This document shows, in pieces, positions 37,466 to 47,445 of a stretch of 64,000 bases of DNA. Origin of the DNA: JAIRVZ01 sp031553415 (lineage in GTDB: Bacteria; Bacteroidota; Bacteroidia; Bacteroidales; Azobacteroidaceae). The notes beneath the pieces are model-generated. The model saw only the letters and a list, made by a program, of their open reading frames with translations, was not told the origin of the DNA and did no database searches. The stretch spans positions 62,001-126,000 of the forward strand of contig JAVBLO010000019.1 of the NCBI GenBank assembly GCA_031553415.1, in the 5' to 3' direction. Made by a program: the position numbers and the translations under genes. The stretch's first letter is position 1, and each line of letters begins with the position of its first letter.

Positions 37466-40400
37466 TTATTTTTTTTGATATTCGGTCGGTTTGACTCCAA
37501 ATTCTTTTTTGAAGCTCTTCGAGAAATAACTCGGGTCTGCAAATCCGGCTTTATAAGAGGTCTCCGACACATTATATCCCTCAAGAAGCAGTTCACTGGC
37601 TTTTTTCAATCTCTTTTTACGAATATAGTCACCCATGGAAATATTCAGTAAACTTTTCATTTTTACATGGAGAACGCTACGACTGATACCCAGATTATGG
37701 GTTATATCAGCAATAGAGAAGTCTTCATTAGCAATATTTTTATCAATAAACTCATTAATCTTATTGATAAACTCTTCATCAAACTTACTCAAAGACGCAG
37801 ATTCGACATCAGCTCCCAGGGTCTTTACAATTTTTTCGCGTTGTACCTGCTTTACCTGAATGATATTTTTCACCTGAAGTTCCAGGATAATAGGGTCGAA
37901 AGGCTTGGGTATATATGCTTCCGCCCCACTTTCATAACCTTTCATTATGTCATCCGTATCGGATTTGGCCGTTAAGAGTACTACTGGTATATGAGAAGTC
38001 GAAATATCATTTTTCAAGGTCCGGCACAAGGTATTTCCATCCATTTCAGCCATCATTACGTCTGAAATCACTAAATCTATGGGATATTTATGGGTGATAT
38101 TTAAAGCCTCGACACCATTTTCAGCCAGATATACATTATATTTCGGCGCAAAAATATCCGACAGGAATTTCAGCAACTCCACATTATCTTCTACAAGCAA
38201 AACAGAGAATTCTTTATTGTCTACATGAGAAGAGTTTTTTTGAATATGTTCCGAATAAGGTGTAGTGAATTCATATTGATTGATAGGCACCAATATTTTA
38301 TCTGTATTGATTTTATCCTGTGCGCTGAAAGCCGATTCGGAGACATTCAGGTTTACAACAAAGCAACTACCTTTTCCGGCATTACTTTCAACACTGACAG
38401 TTCCCTTATGGATGGTTGCCAGTTTTTTTACAAGAGCCAACCCGATCCCCCATCCTTTACTATTTACATTTTGCCCTCGTTTAGTTTGATAATATCTGTC
38501 AAAAATATTGTCAAGTTCTTCTTTGACGATTCCTATTCCGGTATCCTTTACCTCAATACGTAAATAAGTGTAACCATCCGGATTATCTGTTATAGCTGCG
38601 TTAATCGTAACATTCCCTCCCGGAAAGGTAAATTTTATAGCGTTCGACAAAAGATTATTGACAATTTTTTCAACATAGGAAGTTGAAAACCAAACCTCTT
38701 CACCATTATCTTCACAGTGAATGTAAAAAGATATTGACTTTTCGAGAACGCTTTCCTTGAACAAGTACGCTATATTTTCAATAAAATCCAGCGGGTTTCC
38801 CTTTTGAATACAAAATTGAAAATTCCCGGATTCTATTTTGTTAAATGTAACTAATTCATCAATCAATCCAACCATCTTACTTGTATTTTTTATGGCTATA
38901 TCCAATTTCTCAGATGATTCCCCTGATAGTCCCTGATGCTGGGAGATATACTTAAGAGGTGCAATGATCAATGAAAGAGGCGTTTTCAACTCATGTGAAA
39001 TAGTGGTAAAAAAATCCGTTTTGACATTATCGATTTCTTTCAGTTTTTCTTTTTCCATGTGGGCTAACCTAACTGCATTTCTTTCTCTCAAACGGATGGA
39101 AAATATCCGGTAGGTTAAGTATAATACCAACATAAATATGATGAAATAAGAAAGAAATGCCCATAAAGACAGATAAAACGGAGGGCGTATAATGAGTTTG
39201 ATTTCCTTTAAAGGAACCTCATCCCAACCTTCATTCGAATTATTAGCCCTGATTTGCAGGGTATATGATCCGAATGGAAGATTCGCCCCGACAAACTTAC
39301 GTTCCTGGCCTACATTTCTCCATGCATCGTCGGCACCCAACAGCCGGTATTGATAATTTATAGTACTCGTATTTCCCAAAGAAATTGCTGCATATTCAAT
39401 GCTGAATGACCGGGATTGAGCATAAGAAAAAGTGATCTCATCCAGATCATCCAAAGCTGCTGTTAAAGGAGATTCAGGGCTTCTTGAAGTAATGATCTGA
39501 TTGTTTATAATCAAGCGGTTGAGATGAACATGGAAAGGGCCTCTGCCTTTCTTTATAATTTTCGGGGTAAAAGAAATTAATCCATCTACACTACCAAAAT
39601 ACAACAACCCGTTTTGAGCCTGCATAGATGAAGCAAAATTGAACTGGTTGATCGGTAATCCGTCTTCAACCGTATAGCAGACAAAAGCGCTACGCTCTTT
39701 ACTGAATTGATACAATCCCCGGCTTGTAGCAATCCACAAACGACCGAATTCATCTTCGATCGTATTACAGACTGTTGTTTCAGATAATGAAAGTCCATCG
39801 GGTAATGTCCTGATTGCCAGATCCGAAGGATTGATATATTGCAATCCATGATTACTCGTTCCTATCCAGATTATATTATTAGAATCCTGATAAAGTGAGG
39901 TAATATAATTATCTTTAAGGGAATTATCCGCTTTTGCCATCCACTCGTTGATTTCGCCGGTTTGCGTATTGATCCGGAAAAGTCCCTTATTCCGGGTTCC
40001 AACCCAAACATCATCCTGCTTATCTATCAGGATACAATAAATAAACTCAGTATCGAGTATCGGATGGTTGATCTTGAGAAAGATTTTCTTTTCGGGATCA
40101 TAATGCCTTAATCCCAGGCTTGTACCTATCCAAAGCGTTCCATTCTGTTGTTTTTTAATGGAAAATATGGCATCCGACGATAACCCGTTTTGGTTATCCG
40201 GCATATACCTTACAGATGTTCCGGTTGATAAATGATGACAGAAAAGTCCATTCCTGAAAGTACCGATCCATATATCCTGATTGATGTCATCATAAAAAAG
40301 CTCGTGTATATTATGACCTAAATTAGGAATACGGTCAAAAGCCTTGATCTCACCCGTTACCGTATTATAAATATTCAAGCCGCCATCCTCAGTCGCTACC

Positions 40401-41482
40401 CAAAGAATGTCTTTTTGCGGCTCAACTATTTTGCGGACCACTTTCCCCCGGATATTTTTCGAAGTGTATCCTGCCTCAGCCCAATGAAACTGTTCATTAT
40501 TTTTAAGCAATACATTGATTCCTCCAAAATAGGTTCCGATCCAAATATTGTCGTCCTTATCCGATAAAATCGTATATATGGCGTTATCATTGAGTTTACT
40601 GTTATCCACAAAATTCTGCCGGAGTATTTCTGAAGTACTATCCGGATTCAATATGGTAATCCCTTCTTCCGTACCCAGCCATATCCTGCCTTTTTTATCC
40701 TCGGTGATAACGCGCACAGTTCCATTGGAAGGCAATGATAAGTTGTATTTTGTGCTCCTACCGGTAGTCAGGTCAATATTCATTACCCCTTTACCATTAC
40801 AACCTATCCAAAGAAGTCCTTTCGAGTCGAAAATTAATGGAATTATCCCATCCGCCCCTGTAATAAAATCAGAAAAATAGGCAGGATTTATCTGGGTTGT
40901 TTTTGAGAAAGAATCGTCGTAATAATATATGGAATAATTAGTAGAAATAAATAACCGGTCCTTTGCATCTATTGCCATCGATATGATAAAATGGGGCTCC
41001 TGACGGGGTTGCATAACAAACTCGTCAGTTGCCTCATCATATACATAAAGATTCGTTCCTCCGCATATAATTTTCCCCTTGCCGGTTTCCAGTATCGAGA
41101 AAATTTTCACATTGGGTAAATTATAGCATTTGAAGTCGTCCGTGGCAGGTTGATACATGCATATTCCTTCGTAAGTACCTATCCATATCCGCTTTTTACT
41201 GTCCTGATATAGCGCTTTTACAAAATTATGATTCAGCGAGTAAGGATTACCCTCCTGATGAAAATAACTTACAATGTTGTAACCGTCATAACGCGAAAGT
41301 CCGCTGCGTGTTCCTATCCAAAGTCTGCCTTTATCATCCTGCATCAACTTCTCAATTTGCTGATGAGGCAGTCCTTCTTTGCTTGTGATATGCATAAAAC
41401 GATAATCACTCCCCGATGACATCAACATCAATGGGTTTAGCATCAGAAAGAACAGGATAGGAAACAACAGACGTTTACACAT
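37466..41482 (-). CDS. Hybrid two-component system regulator HTCS-2
   Basis: 1338 residues with the complete HTCS order. Signal peptide (about 1-22); two Reg_prop propellers (SKEGLPHQQIEKLMQDDKGRLWIGTRSG and repeats to about 670); Y_Y_Y domain (about 690-775); membrane segment (LSLWAFLSYFIIFMLVLYLTYRI); HisKA with His830 in TISHELKTP; HATPase (KDTGIGIVKEEL, GWGIGLALVKKL); receiver with Asp1141 in ISDVMMAEMDG; AraC domain (DPSYFSKSFKKEFGVKPTEYQ). It differs clearly from HTCS-1. It lies inside the SusCD-2 run, starting one base after the SusE-position gene's stop. That position suggests positive feedback on its own synthesis when the PUL is induced. Confidence 0.97.
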   Translation of the reverse strand: MCKRLLFPILFFLMLNPLMLMSSGSDYRFMHITSKEGLPHQQIEKLMQDDKGRLWIGTRSGLSRYDGYNIVSYFHQEGNPYSLNHNFVKALYQDSKKRIWIGTYEGICMYQPATDDFKCYNLPNVKIFSILETGKGKIICGGTNLYVYDEATDEFVMQPRQEPHFIISMAIDAKDRLFISTNYSIYYYDDSFSKTTQINPAYFSDFITGADGIIPLIFDSKGLLWIGCNGKGVMNIDLTTGRSTKYNLSLPSNGTVRVITEDKKGRIWLGTEEGITILNPDSTSEILRQNFVDNSKLNDNAIYTILSDKDDNIWIGTYFGGINVLLKNNEQFHWAEAGYTSKNIRGKVVRKIVEPQKDILWVATEDGGLNIYNTVTGEIKAFDRIPNLGHNIHELFYDDINQDIWIGTFRNGLFCHHLSTGTSVRYMPDNQNGLSSDAIFSIKKQQNGTLWIGTSLGLRHYDPEKKIFLKINHPILDTEFIYCILIDKQDDVWVGTRNKGLFRINTQTGEINEWMAKADNSLKDNYITSLYQDSNNIIWIGTSNHGLQYINPSDLAIRTLPDGLSLSETTVCNTIEDEFGRLWIATSRGLYQFSKERSAFVCYTVEDGLPINQFNFASSMQAQNGLLYFGSVDGLISFTPKIIKKGRGPFHVHLNRLIINNQIITSRSPESPLTAALDDLDEITFSYAQSRSFSIEYAAISLGNTSTINYQYRLLGADDAWRNVGQERKFVGANLPFGSYTLQIRANNSNEGWDEVPLKEIKLIIRPPFYLSLWAFLSYFIIFMLVLYLTYRIFSIRLRERNAVRLAHMEKEKLKEIDNVKTDFFTTISHELKTPLSLIIAPLKYISQHQGLSGESSEKLDIAIKNTSKMVGLIDELVTFNKIESGNFQFCIQKGNPLDFIENIAYLFKESVLEKSISFYIHCEDNGEEVWFSTSYVEKIVNNLLSNAIKFTFPGGNVTINAAITDNPDGYTYLRIEVKDTGIGIVKEELDNIFDRYYQTKRGQNVNSKGWGIGLALVKKLATIHKGTVSVESNAGKGSCFVVNLNVSESAFSAQDKINTDKILVPINQYEFTTPYSEHIQKNSSHVDNKEFSVLLVEDNVELLKFLSDIFAPKYNVYLAENGVEALNITHKYPIDLVISDVMMAEMDGNTLCRTLKNDISTSHIPVVLLTAKSDTDDIMKGYESGAEAYIPKPFDPIILELQVKNIIQVKQVQREKIVKTLGADVESASLSKFDEEFINKINEFIDKNIANEDFSIADITHNLGISRSVLHVKMKSLLNISMGDYIRKKRLKKASELLLEGYNVSETSYKAGFADPSYFSKSFKKEFGVKPTEYQKK

Positions 41483-41483
41483 A

Positions 41484-42467
41484 TTACTGGTATTTTATTT
41501 TTACAACTACTGTAGCCTCTGACTGCATAGCCGGATTTTCAGGTAATGTTGATACTAAACGATAAGTAACTTCCTGGGTAAAATCAACAGGAGTGGAGCC
41601 CGATGTCTGTTCCGCATCTCCGATATATACTTTATCCGTGGCTGATAGTGTCGTAAATTCAGGGATAAGATTGCTGATATCTGTACCCACCGGTAATGTT
41701 ATTTGCATTTCAAATGAACTGTAATCAAATTCGGTACGTACAAGTGTACCATTAGTACCAAGGAGTTTAAATGTATTAAATTCCGGATAATACAACGTAT
41801 ATAACTTATATGGACGAACTGTTCCAAAATGCGACTTAACCACTATATCGAGCGGTTTTGATAAGTCATATTTAGTCGTAGCCTTATTTGAAAATTCTTT
41901 ATCGTTGATAAAAGTTTTAGTTGAGTCCGAGTTAATAACAATGCTCAATTTCTGGGAAAGTGTGATTGAAGGTGTTGCGGTATTATATTTTACTTTATGT
42001 GGTAATAACATCAACCATTCGTCATTTCCAAGTTTTTCTGCAAAAATTTCATCATATAATACCTGGGCACAAGAAAGTTTTTGAATCTCGGTTTCATCAT
42101 CAATTACCGTCACAGTATAAGAACATGTGTCGCGTTTCAAATCGGTTGCGCGATCTGTATAAGAGGAAGCAACACACACAACTTTGTATGTTCCCGGAAC
42201 GGTATACGCATAAGTAAATAAATCTTTATTGACCACAAATCCGGTATTACTTTGGTCCCGAAGTTCATATTTGTGCATGTCATCTCCGGTGTAAACAACT
42301 GCTTGATCCGCTACGCCGTTAAAGCGAATAACCATTGATTCGTTTATATCCAACTGAAGTTTATCAATCGTTATTGAAGCCAGAGGAGTCGGAGCTTTAT
42401 CGTCTTCACAAGAAATAATAAATAAATAGGTACATACGACCAACAGTATATTTATAAAAATCTTCAT
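41484..42467 (-). CDS. Surface glycan-binding-type lipoprotein (SusE position)
   Basis: 327 residues. The lipoprotein signal has a lipobox ending in Cys20 (FIISCEDD). A PKD-like Ig domain follows (about 30-125; YAYTVPGTYKVVCVASS is the typical PKD closing strand), then a repeated beta-sandwich region (about 130-325) with DUF5018/cadherin-like texture. The acidic residues after the lipid-carrying Cys (CEDDKAP) fit a surface-export signal. Genes directly after SusD usually encode surface glycan-binding proteins that hold polysaccharide at the cell surface. It ends just before the HTCS-2 start, and its own start is 20 bp after SusD-2. No specific glycan can be inferred from its sequence. Confidence 0.8.
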   Translation of the reverse strand: MKIFINILLVVCTYLFIISCEDDKAPTPLASITIDKLQLDINESMVIRFNGVADQAVVYTGDDMHKYELRDQSNTGFVVNKDLFTYAYTVPGTYKVVCVASSYTDRATDLKRDTCSYTVTVIDDETEIQKLSCAQVLYDEIFAEKLGNDEWLMLLPHKVKYNTATPSITLSQKLSIVINSDSTKTFINDKEFSNKATTKYDLSKPLDIVVKSHFGTVRPYKLYTLYYPEFNTFKLLGTNGTLVRTEFDYSSFEMQITLPVGTDISNLIPEFTTLSATDKVYIGDAEQTSGSTPVDFTQEVTYRLVSTLPENPAMQSEATVVVKIKYQ

Positions 42468-42487
42468 CTTATCAAATTTTAAAGGAA

Positions 42488-44179
42488 TTAATAACCAGGA
42501 TTTTGTTTCACAACTCCATTGGAAATATCTATTTCAGTTTGAGGTATGGGAAATATTTCATTCACACCTTTCCTGAAAAAGTAACCACGTTTATTGGACT
42601 GTTTCGCGCCGAAAGTTTGTAAGACACTTGCAGCTCTTTTTTGACGGACCAGGTCGAAGAAACGATCCCATTCAAAGCAAAGCTCAATACGACGTTCCGC
42701 CCATATTTGGTTACGCATATAACCATAACCTCCGCCTATATATAAGGTTCCGCTTTTATTTATAGTATTAGCTTGTGCTTTGCTTTTATTCAGTTGAACC
42801 AAAGCCCGCGCACCTTCACCACATTCATTCAATGCTTCAGCATACATCAGTATAACTTCAACAAAACGTATCAACCGGCGGTTTTTATCGTTGTCTCCAC
42901 TATAGTGCGGACGGTCTTTGATAGGCGTATACCATTTCAGGGAAAGGATGAGGCCGGAACCACAATTATTTATTTCGCCATCGGGAGTATATTCCTGATG
43001 ACCGAGAACAAAAGCTGCCCGGGGGTCATTGTTGACAAATATTTCCGACTTTATATCACTTTTACACCATACCACGGCAGTGTTCATGATAGACCAAAAT
43101 TTACCATAAACGGAAGTCCCTTCGTTCGTATCGTCGACAGAACCATCACCGGACTCTTTGAATACAGTTTCAAAGATGGAATTTTTACAAAATTCACCTT
43201 TCTTATAGAATTGATCATCATACGTCATGATTGCACCAAAATAATCCTTATATTCAAGCGAGTAGGCATTATGTAATTGCGGCAATGCCGTATTTTCTGT
43301 TTCATATGGATCTGTTGGGGTATTTAATTCCTGGGGTTTAAACCAAAGGCGTTTGCGGAGATCTTCCCAATCTTCTTTCGAACCATCGTATTTGAGTATA
43401 TCTCCAAAAGTCATTGATTGCCCATCGATAAAAAACTCCCCTAAGTGTACCATTTCCTGCCATGTTTCAGATTTCTCTCCGGGAGTAGCCTGATACATGA
43501 GTACCTTCATCAGTAATGCAACCGCAGCACCGCCGCCTGCTTTACCGGCATCATTTCCCGTATATTTCGCCGGCAACATGATGGCGGCTTCTCTCAGATC
43601 CTTTTCTATATAGGCATATACTTCCTCCACAGAACTACGAGGTACGACAAGATTTTTCATTGTCTCTATTTCCGGACGGATAGGTACACCACCATAAGTT
43701 TTAACCAAATTAAAATAGTAAAAAGCCCTTAGAAATTTCGCCTGACCCAATATCTCTCTCACCGTTTTATAAGAGTTATAGTCGTCAAGAGACAATCGCA
43801 CGCTATTCACATTGGCAATTACCTGGTTTGCACGATGAATGCCTTTATAATTAATGGCGTATCTATCTCTTATCCAATTGTTCGAAGTATTAAATCTAAA
43901 CTGAACCAATTGGCCCATTTGGCTGCTCAAACCTTCATCCCTTCCTACCACATCATCGCCGCAGGCTTCTCCAAAACGCCAATCACATTCGTTGAAAAGA
44001 TCCATCTGTAATACATCATAAGTCGCATTCAGCGCAGACTGTAATTTATATGACGTATCATATCCATTCTCATCAGTTGGGTACCCGAGAACTTCTTGAT
44101 CCAGAAAATCAGCGCATCCGGTTAAAAGAATCAGCGAGAAGCCCAAAATAAGTAATTTGTTAAATATATTGTTATACAT
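42488..44179 (-). CDS. susD-like: SusD/RagB-like substrate-binding lipoprotein (PUL 2)
   Basis: 563 residues from the ATG at 44179. This start gives a proper lipoprotein signal (MYNNIFNKLLILGFSLILLTGC); the frame stays open further upstream to 44356 but would overlap susC. The N-terminal SusD-like domain is seen in GCADFLDQEVLGYPTDENGYDTSYKLQSALNATYD and FLRAFYYFNLVKTYGGVPI. The C-terminal RagB region contains RRLIRFVEVILMYAEALNECG, WAERRIELCFEWDRFFDLVR and the ending FPIPQTEIDISNGVVKQNPGY. It pairs with the SusC gene that ends 19 bp upstream. The protein would lie at the cell surface as the lid of the SusC-2 transporter. Confidence 0.95.
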   Translation of the reverse strand: MYNNIFNKLLILGFSLILLTGCADFLDQEVLGYPTDENGYDTSYKLQSALNATYDVLQMDLFNECDWRFGEACGDDVVGRDEGLSSQMGQLVQFRFNTSNNWIRDRYAINYKGIHRANQVIANVNSVRLSLDDYNSYKTVREILGQAKFLRAFYYFNLVKTYGGVPIRPEIETMKNLVVPRSSVEEVYAYIEKDLREAAIMLPAKYTGNDAGKAGGGAAVALLMKVLMYQATPGEKSETWQEMVHLGEFFIDGQSMTFGDILKYDGSKEDWEDLRKRLWFKPQELNTPTDPYETENTALPQLHNAYSLEYKDYFGAIMTYDDQFYKKGEFCKNSIFETVFKESGDGSVDDTNEGTSVYGKFWSIMNTAVVWCKSDIKSEIFVNNDPRAAFVLGHQEYTPDGEINNCGSGLILSLKWYTPIKDRPHYSGDNDKNRRLIRFVEVILMYAEALNECGEGARALVQLNKSKAQANTINKSGTLYIGGGYGYMRNQIWAERRIELCFEWDRFFDLVRQKRAASVLQTFGAKQSNKRGYFFRKGVNEIFPIPQTEIDISNGVVKQNPGY

Positions 44180-44198
44180 AATTGTTCCTATTTTAGAG

Positions 44199-47100
44199 TT
44201 ACAAAACAATTTTAAATCCCATTGTAAATGTGCGTGATTGGGGATAGTTTCCATGATCCACTCCCATGTTGAGATTATTACCTTCTGTATCGGTAAGTTT
44301 TCCCACTTCAGGGTCAAAACCATTATATTTCGTAAAAGTAAGCAGGTTATACCCACCTAAAAATACGGATAGATTCGACAAATGCAATCCTGAAGTCACT
44401 TTTTGACCAAAATTATATGTCAGGCGAAGTTCTTTCAAACGAATGTAAGAACCATCTTTGACAAAAAAATCAGATGCTCTGAAATTACGGGGAGCATCGG
44501 ACGGATCAAGATCGGGAACTGTAGCATTCAGGTTCTGGGGAAAGAATGCTCTGTTTTGAGCCAACTGTCCTGACCAATGATTATCCCGTATGTCGGCATA
44601 GAGATTATTGCTTCCTGCTGCGTTGTTCAGATAATAATCCATCACATTGAAAATCTTATTTCCGGTCTGTCCCTGAAAGAATATATTCAGGTCAAAATTT
44701 GAATAACTGAAAGATAATGGTATTCCGAATACAAAATCGGGTAACGGAGAACCCAGATAAGTCCGGTCTTCAGCCGTGATACGTCCATCACCGTTCAAAT
44801 CTTTGAAACGGAAATCACCAGGCTTCGTTATCTGATCCAACTCATTCTTTCCGTATTCATATTGAGCACTTGCCTTTACTTCTTCATATGTATTGAAAAT
44901 ACCGTCAGTTACATAGCCGTAAAAGCTGCCGATAGGTTTTCCCACTGCTGTTTTAGTTACATAATCAGAAATGCTTGATACACCCAGGTAAGAACCATAA
45001 ATAGGTTCATTGCCTGTACCCAAACTTACCACCTTGTTTTGAATGTAAGATATGTTGAAGCCGGCTGAGAACCTGAATTTATTGATTGTTTGTTTATAAT
45101 CGACACTGAATTCCGCACCACGATTCCTGACAGAACCTGCATTCGTCATCGGAGTGTCGTCCAAGCCTGCTGATATTACAGTTGGGAGACCAATTAACAT
45201 GTTTGTGGTTAGTTTATTAAAAACCTCAAATCCGAGAGTCAACTTGTTTTGTAAGAGGCCAAGATCAAGTCCGATATTCGCAGTTTCTGTTTCTTCCCAT
45301 TTGATATCCGGATTTCCAAGCCCCTTAGCAGAACTACCGGGGTACATGATATGATTGCCTACCCCATACGAATAGTTATATTGTGAATATAAAAGAGTAT
45401 AGCGGGAAAGTTCATCAATTCTGTTGTTTCCTAATTTTCCCCATCCGACACGGAGCTTAGCTAAAGAAACCCAATTGAACCGTTGCATAAACTCTTCGGA
45501 CGAAAATTTCCAACCAACAGAAACAGACGGAAAGTACCCCCATCTGTTATTTTCATTAAAAACAGACGATCCATCAGCACGGAAGTTTACCTGGAGCAAA
45601 TAACGATCAAGTAAATTGTAATTCACCCGGCCGATAAAACCTATTGCAGTCCAGTGGCGATCAAGTCCAAGTGCTCTATCGCCGGTATAGGCTGACGATA
45701 AATACTGTGATTCAGGAGAATTATCCGGAGTTCCTTTCCGGAGTGATTCCTGCCATGATAATTTATATCCTTCCGCAGTCTGACCTCCCAGTGCCGTTAT
45801 GTCGTGTTTATCATTTTTCCATGTAAATGTGAGCAGGTTGTTGATTTCCCATTTGTTGGTCATATTCTGACGTTTATAAACTGTTGTCAGGTCAGTCATA
45901 AGAAAATCCTGATCTAATTTGTTTACTTCGGTAAATTTCGATCTGGTTTCCGGAATAAGATAATCCGATACTTTGAACTGATAGGTAAAAAGTTTTGAGA
46001 GTTGGGCAGTAAGACTCATATTGAGATCAATACGATGCTTTTCTATGTCGTTATGATTGCGATCCAGGATAGCAATCGGATGGTCCTCGGAATAATATCC
46101 TTTCGAATCATAAGTATATATCATCGGGTTTTGGAACAATGCAGTCTTTAGAATACTGGTAGTTTTTTCAGTTCTGTTTTCTTCCGGTACAATATGTCTA
46201 TCCTCATTGGCATACGTGATACTCGTTGTTAGATTCAAAGCTTTGGTCAACTGATTGTTTAAATTGATACGTGTATTGAAACGCTGGTATTCAGAAGTTT
46301 TTATAATTCCTTCTTCATCATAAAAACTTGCACTAACCAGGTATTTATTTTTCTCGTTTCCACCTGATACCGACAAGTTGTATTGCTGTTTGATTCCTGT
46401 TTGGGTTATGGCATCCCACCAATTCGAAGGAGAGTTCCTTCTGATTGTGTCTGCTAAGAAATACTTGTAGTCATCAAAATAAGGTTCCTGAGTTACTTTA
46501 TCTTTTGAATAATATAATTTCCCATCAACCGAATATTGTGTCAGTCCGCTAATGTAGTCCGACATAAGGGCATATTGTTCCGTATCCATCACAGGTATTG
46601 TTTTCCAAGGATTGGAAACTCCCCAATAGGTATCAAGAGTAACTTTTACCTTTCCTGTTTCACCGCTTTTTGTTGTTACAACGACAACGCCATTCGCAGC
46701 GCGCGCACCATAGATAGCACTCGAAGCTGCATCTTTAAATATTTCCATATTGGCAATGTCGTTCGGATTCAGGTGTTCTATTCCGTCGACAATAAAACCA
46801 TCTACTACATAAAGAGGATCGGCATCATTGATCGTACCTGTTCCCCTGATCTTAATCGTTGTTTTGCCTCCGGGCGAACCGGAATTCTGAATGATATTTA
46901 CGCCGGTGGCTTTCCCTTGTATCGCTTGTAGTGCAGATGAAACGGGTACATCATTGATATCTTTTCCTGCAATGGACGATATAGCACCGGTAACGTCACT
47001 CTTTTTCTGAACTCCATATCCGATTACGACCACTTCATCCAGCAATTGATTATCTTCATCTAATAAAATCGTTAATACCTGCTTTCCTTTCACGGATACC

Positions 47101-47357
47101 TCTGTAGTTTTATAGCTCATATAGCTGATAACGAGGGTTGCATCAGGTGCTGTGGTTAAAAGAAACTTTCCATCCATATCGGTTATCAAACCTTTAGAAG
47201 TTCCCTTTTCTACAACGGAAGCCCCGATAAGTGGTTCTCTCGTTTTACTGTCTAATACTGTTCCGGATATAGAAACCGTATTTTGTCCGGATGAAATCTG
47301 GGAACAAAATAAGGCAACAAAGAACATTGTTATTTTTAGAAATTCGTTTTTGATCAT
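44199..47357 (-). CDS. susC-like: SusC-like TonB-dependent outer-membrane transporter (PUL 2)
   Basis: 1052 residues. A signal peptide (about 1-24, ending QISSGQ) is followed by a carboxypeptidase-regulatory-like domain (VSISGTVLDSKTREPLIGASV), the SusC motif VVVIGYGVQKKSDVTGAISS, plug residues (RGTGTINDADPLYVVDGF, FKDAASSAIYGARAANGVVVVTTK) and a beta-barrel ending SRTFTMGFKIVL. It is the first gene of a minus-strand run extending to 23793. A strong hairpin at 47405-47433 separates it from the upstream ELWxxDGT gene, but I could not find a good TAnnTTTG box in the 88-bp gap, so its promoter is unclear. Cargo is probably the oligosaccharide made by the GH43 and sulfatase enzymes downstream. 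Confidence 0.96.
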   Translation of the reverse strand: MIKNEFLKITMFFVALFCSQISSGQNTVSISGTVLDSKTREPLIGASVVEKGTSKGLITDMDGKFLLTTAPDATLVISYMSYKTTEVSVKGKQVLTILLDEDNQLLDEVVVIGYGVQKKSDVTGAISSIAGKDINDVPVSSALQAIQGKATGVNIIQNSGSPGGKTTIKIRGTGTINDADPLYVVDGFIVDGIEHLNPNDIANMEIFKDAASSAIYGARAANGVVVVTTKSGETGKVKVTLDTYWGVSNPWKTIPVMDTEQYALMSDYISGLTQYSVDGKLYYSKDKVTQEPYFDDYKYFLADTIRRNSPSNWWDAITQTGIKQQYNLSVSGGNEKNKYLVSASFYDEEGIIKTSEYQRFNTRINLNNQLTKALNLTTSITYANEDRHIVPEENRTEKTTSILKTALFQNPMIYTYDSKGYYSEDHPIAILDRNHNDIEKHRIDLNMSLTAQLSKLFTYQFKVSDYLIPETRSKFTEVNKLDQDFLMTDLTTVYKRQNMTNKWEINNLLTFTWKNDKHDITALGGQTAEGYKLSWQESLRKGTPDNSPESQYLSSAYTGDRALGLDRHWTAIGFIGRVNYNLLDRYLLQVNFRADGSSVFNENNRWGYFPSVSVGWKFSSEEFMQRFNWVSLAKLRVGWGKLGNNRIDELSRYTLLYSQYNYSYGVGNHIMYPGSSAKGLGNPDIKWEETETANIGLDLGLLQNKLTLGFEVFNKLTTNMLIGLPTVISAGLDDTPMTNAGSVRNRGAEFSVDYKQTINKFRFSAGFNISYIQNKVVSLGTGNEPIYGSYLGVSSISDYVTKTAVGKPIGSFYGYVTDGIFNTYEEVKASAQYEYGKNELDQITKPGDFRFKDLNGDGRITAEDRTYLGSPLPDFVFGIPLSFSYSNFDLNIFFQGQTGNKIFNVMDYYLNNAAGSNNLYADIRDNHWSGQLAQNRAFFPQNLNATVPDLDPSDAPRNFRASDFFVKDGSYIRLKELRLTYNFGQKVTSGLHLSNLSVFLGGYNLLTFTKYNGFDPEVGKLTDTEGNNLNMGVDHGNYPQSRTFTMGFKIVL

Positions 47358-47404
47358 TTTGGTACAATTAGTGATAGTTAATCTGACTCTTCAAAAAGAA
47401 GTAG

Positions 47405-47433
47405 GATAAGGGGGTTGAGATAACCCCCTTATC
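47405..47433 (-). terminator. Strong hairpin between ELWxxDGT gene and SusC-2
   Basis: GATAAGGGGGTT (47405-47416) and AACCCCCTTATC (47422-47433) form a perfect 12-bp stem with a 5-nt loop. On the minus strand it follows the ELWxxDGT gene by 13 bp. The downstream sequence is only moderately T-rich (TCCTACTTCTTTTTG), so termination is likely but may be leaky. Confidence 0.7.
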
Positions 47434-47445
47434 AAAACTTAATGA

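Noticed and set aside
44180..44356. Upstream start for SusD-2 inside the SusC-2 gene
   Set aside because: It would bury the lipobox under 59 residues encoded in another frame of susC.
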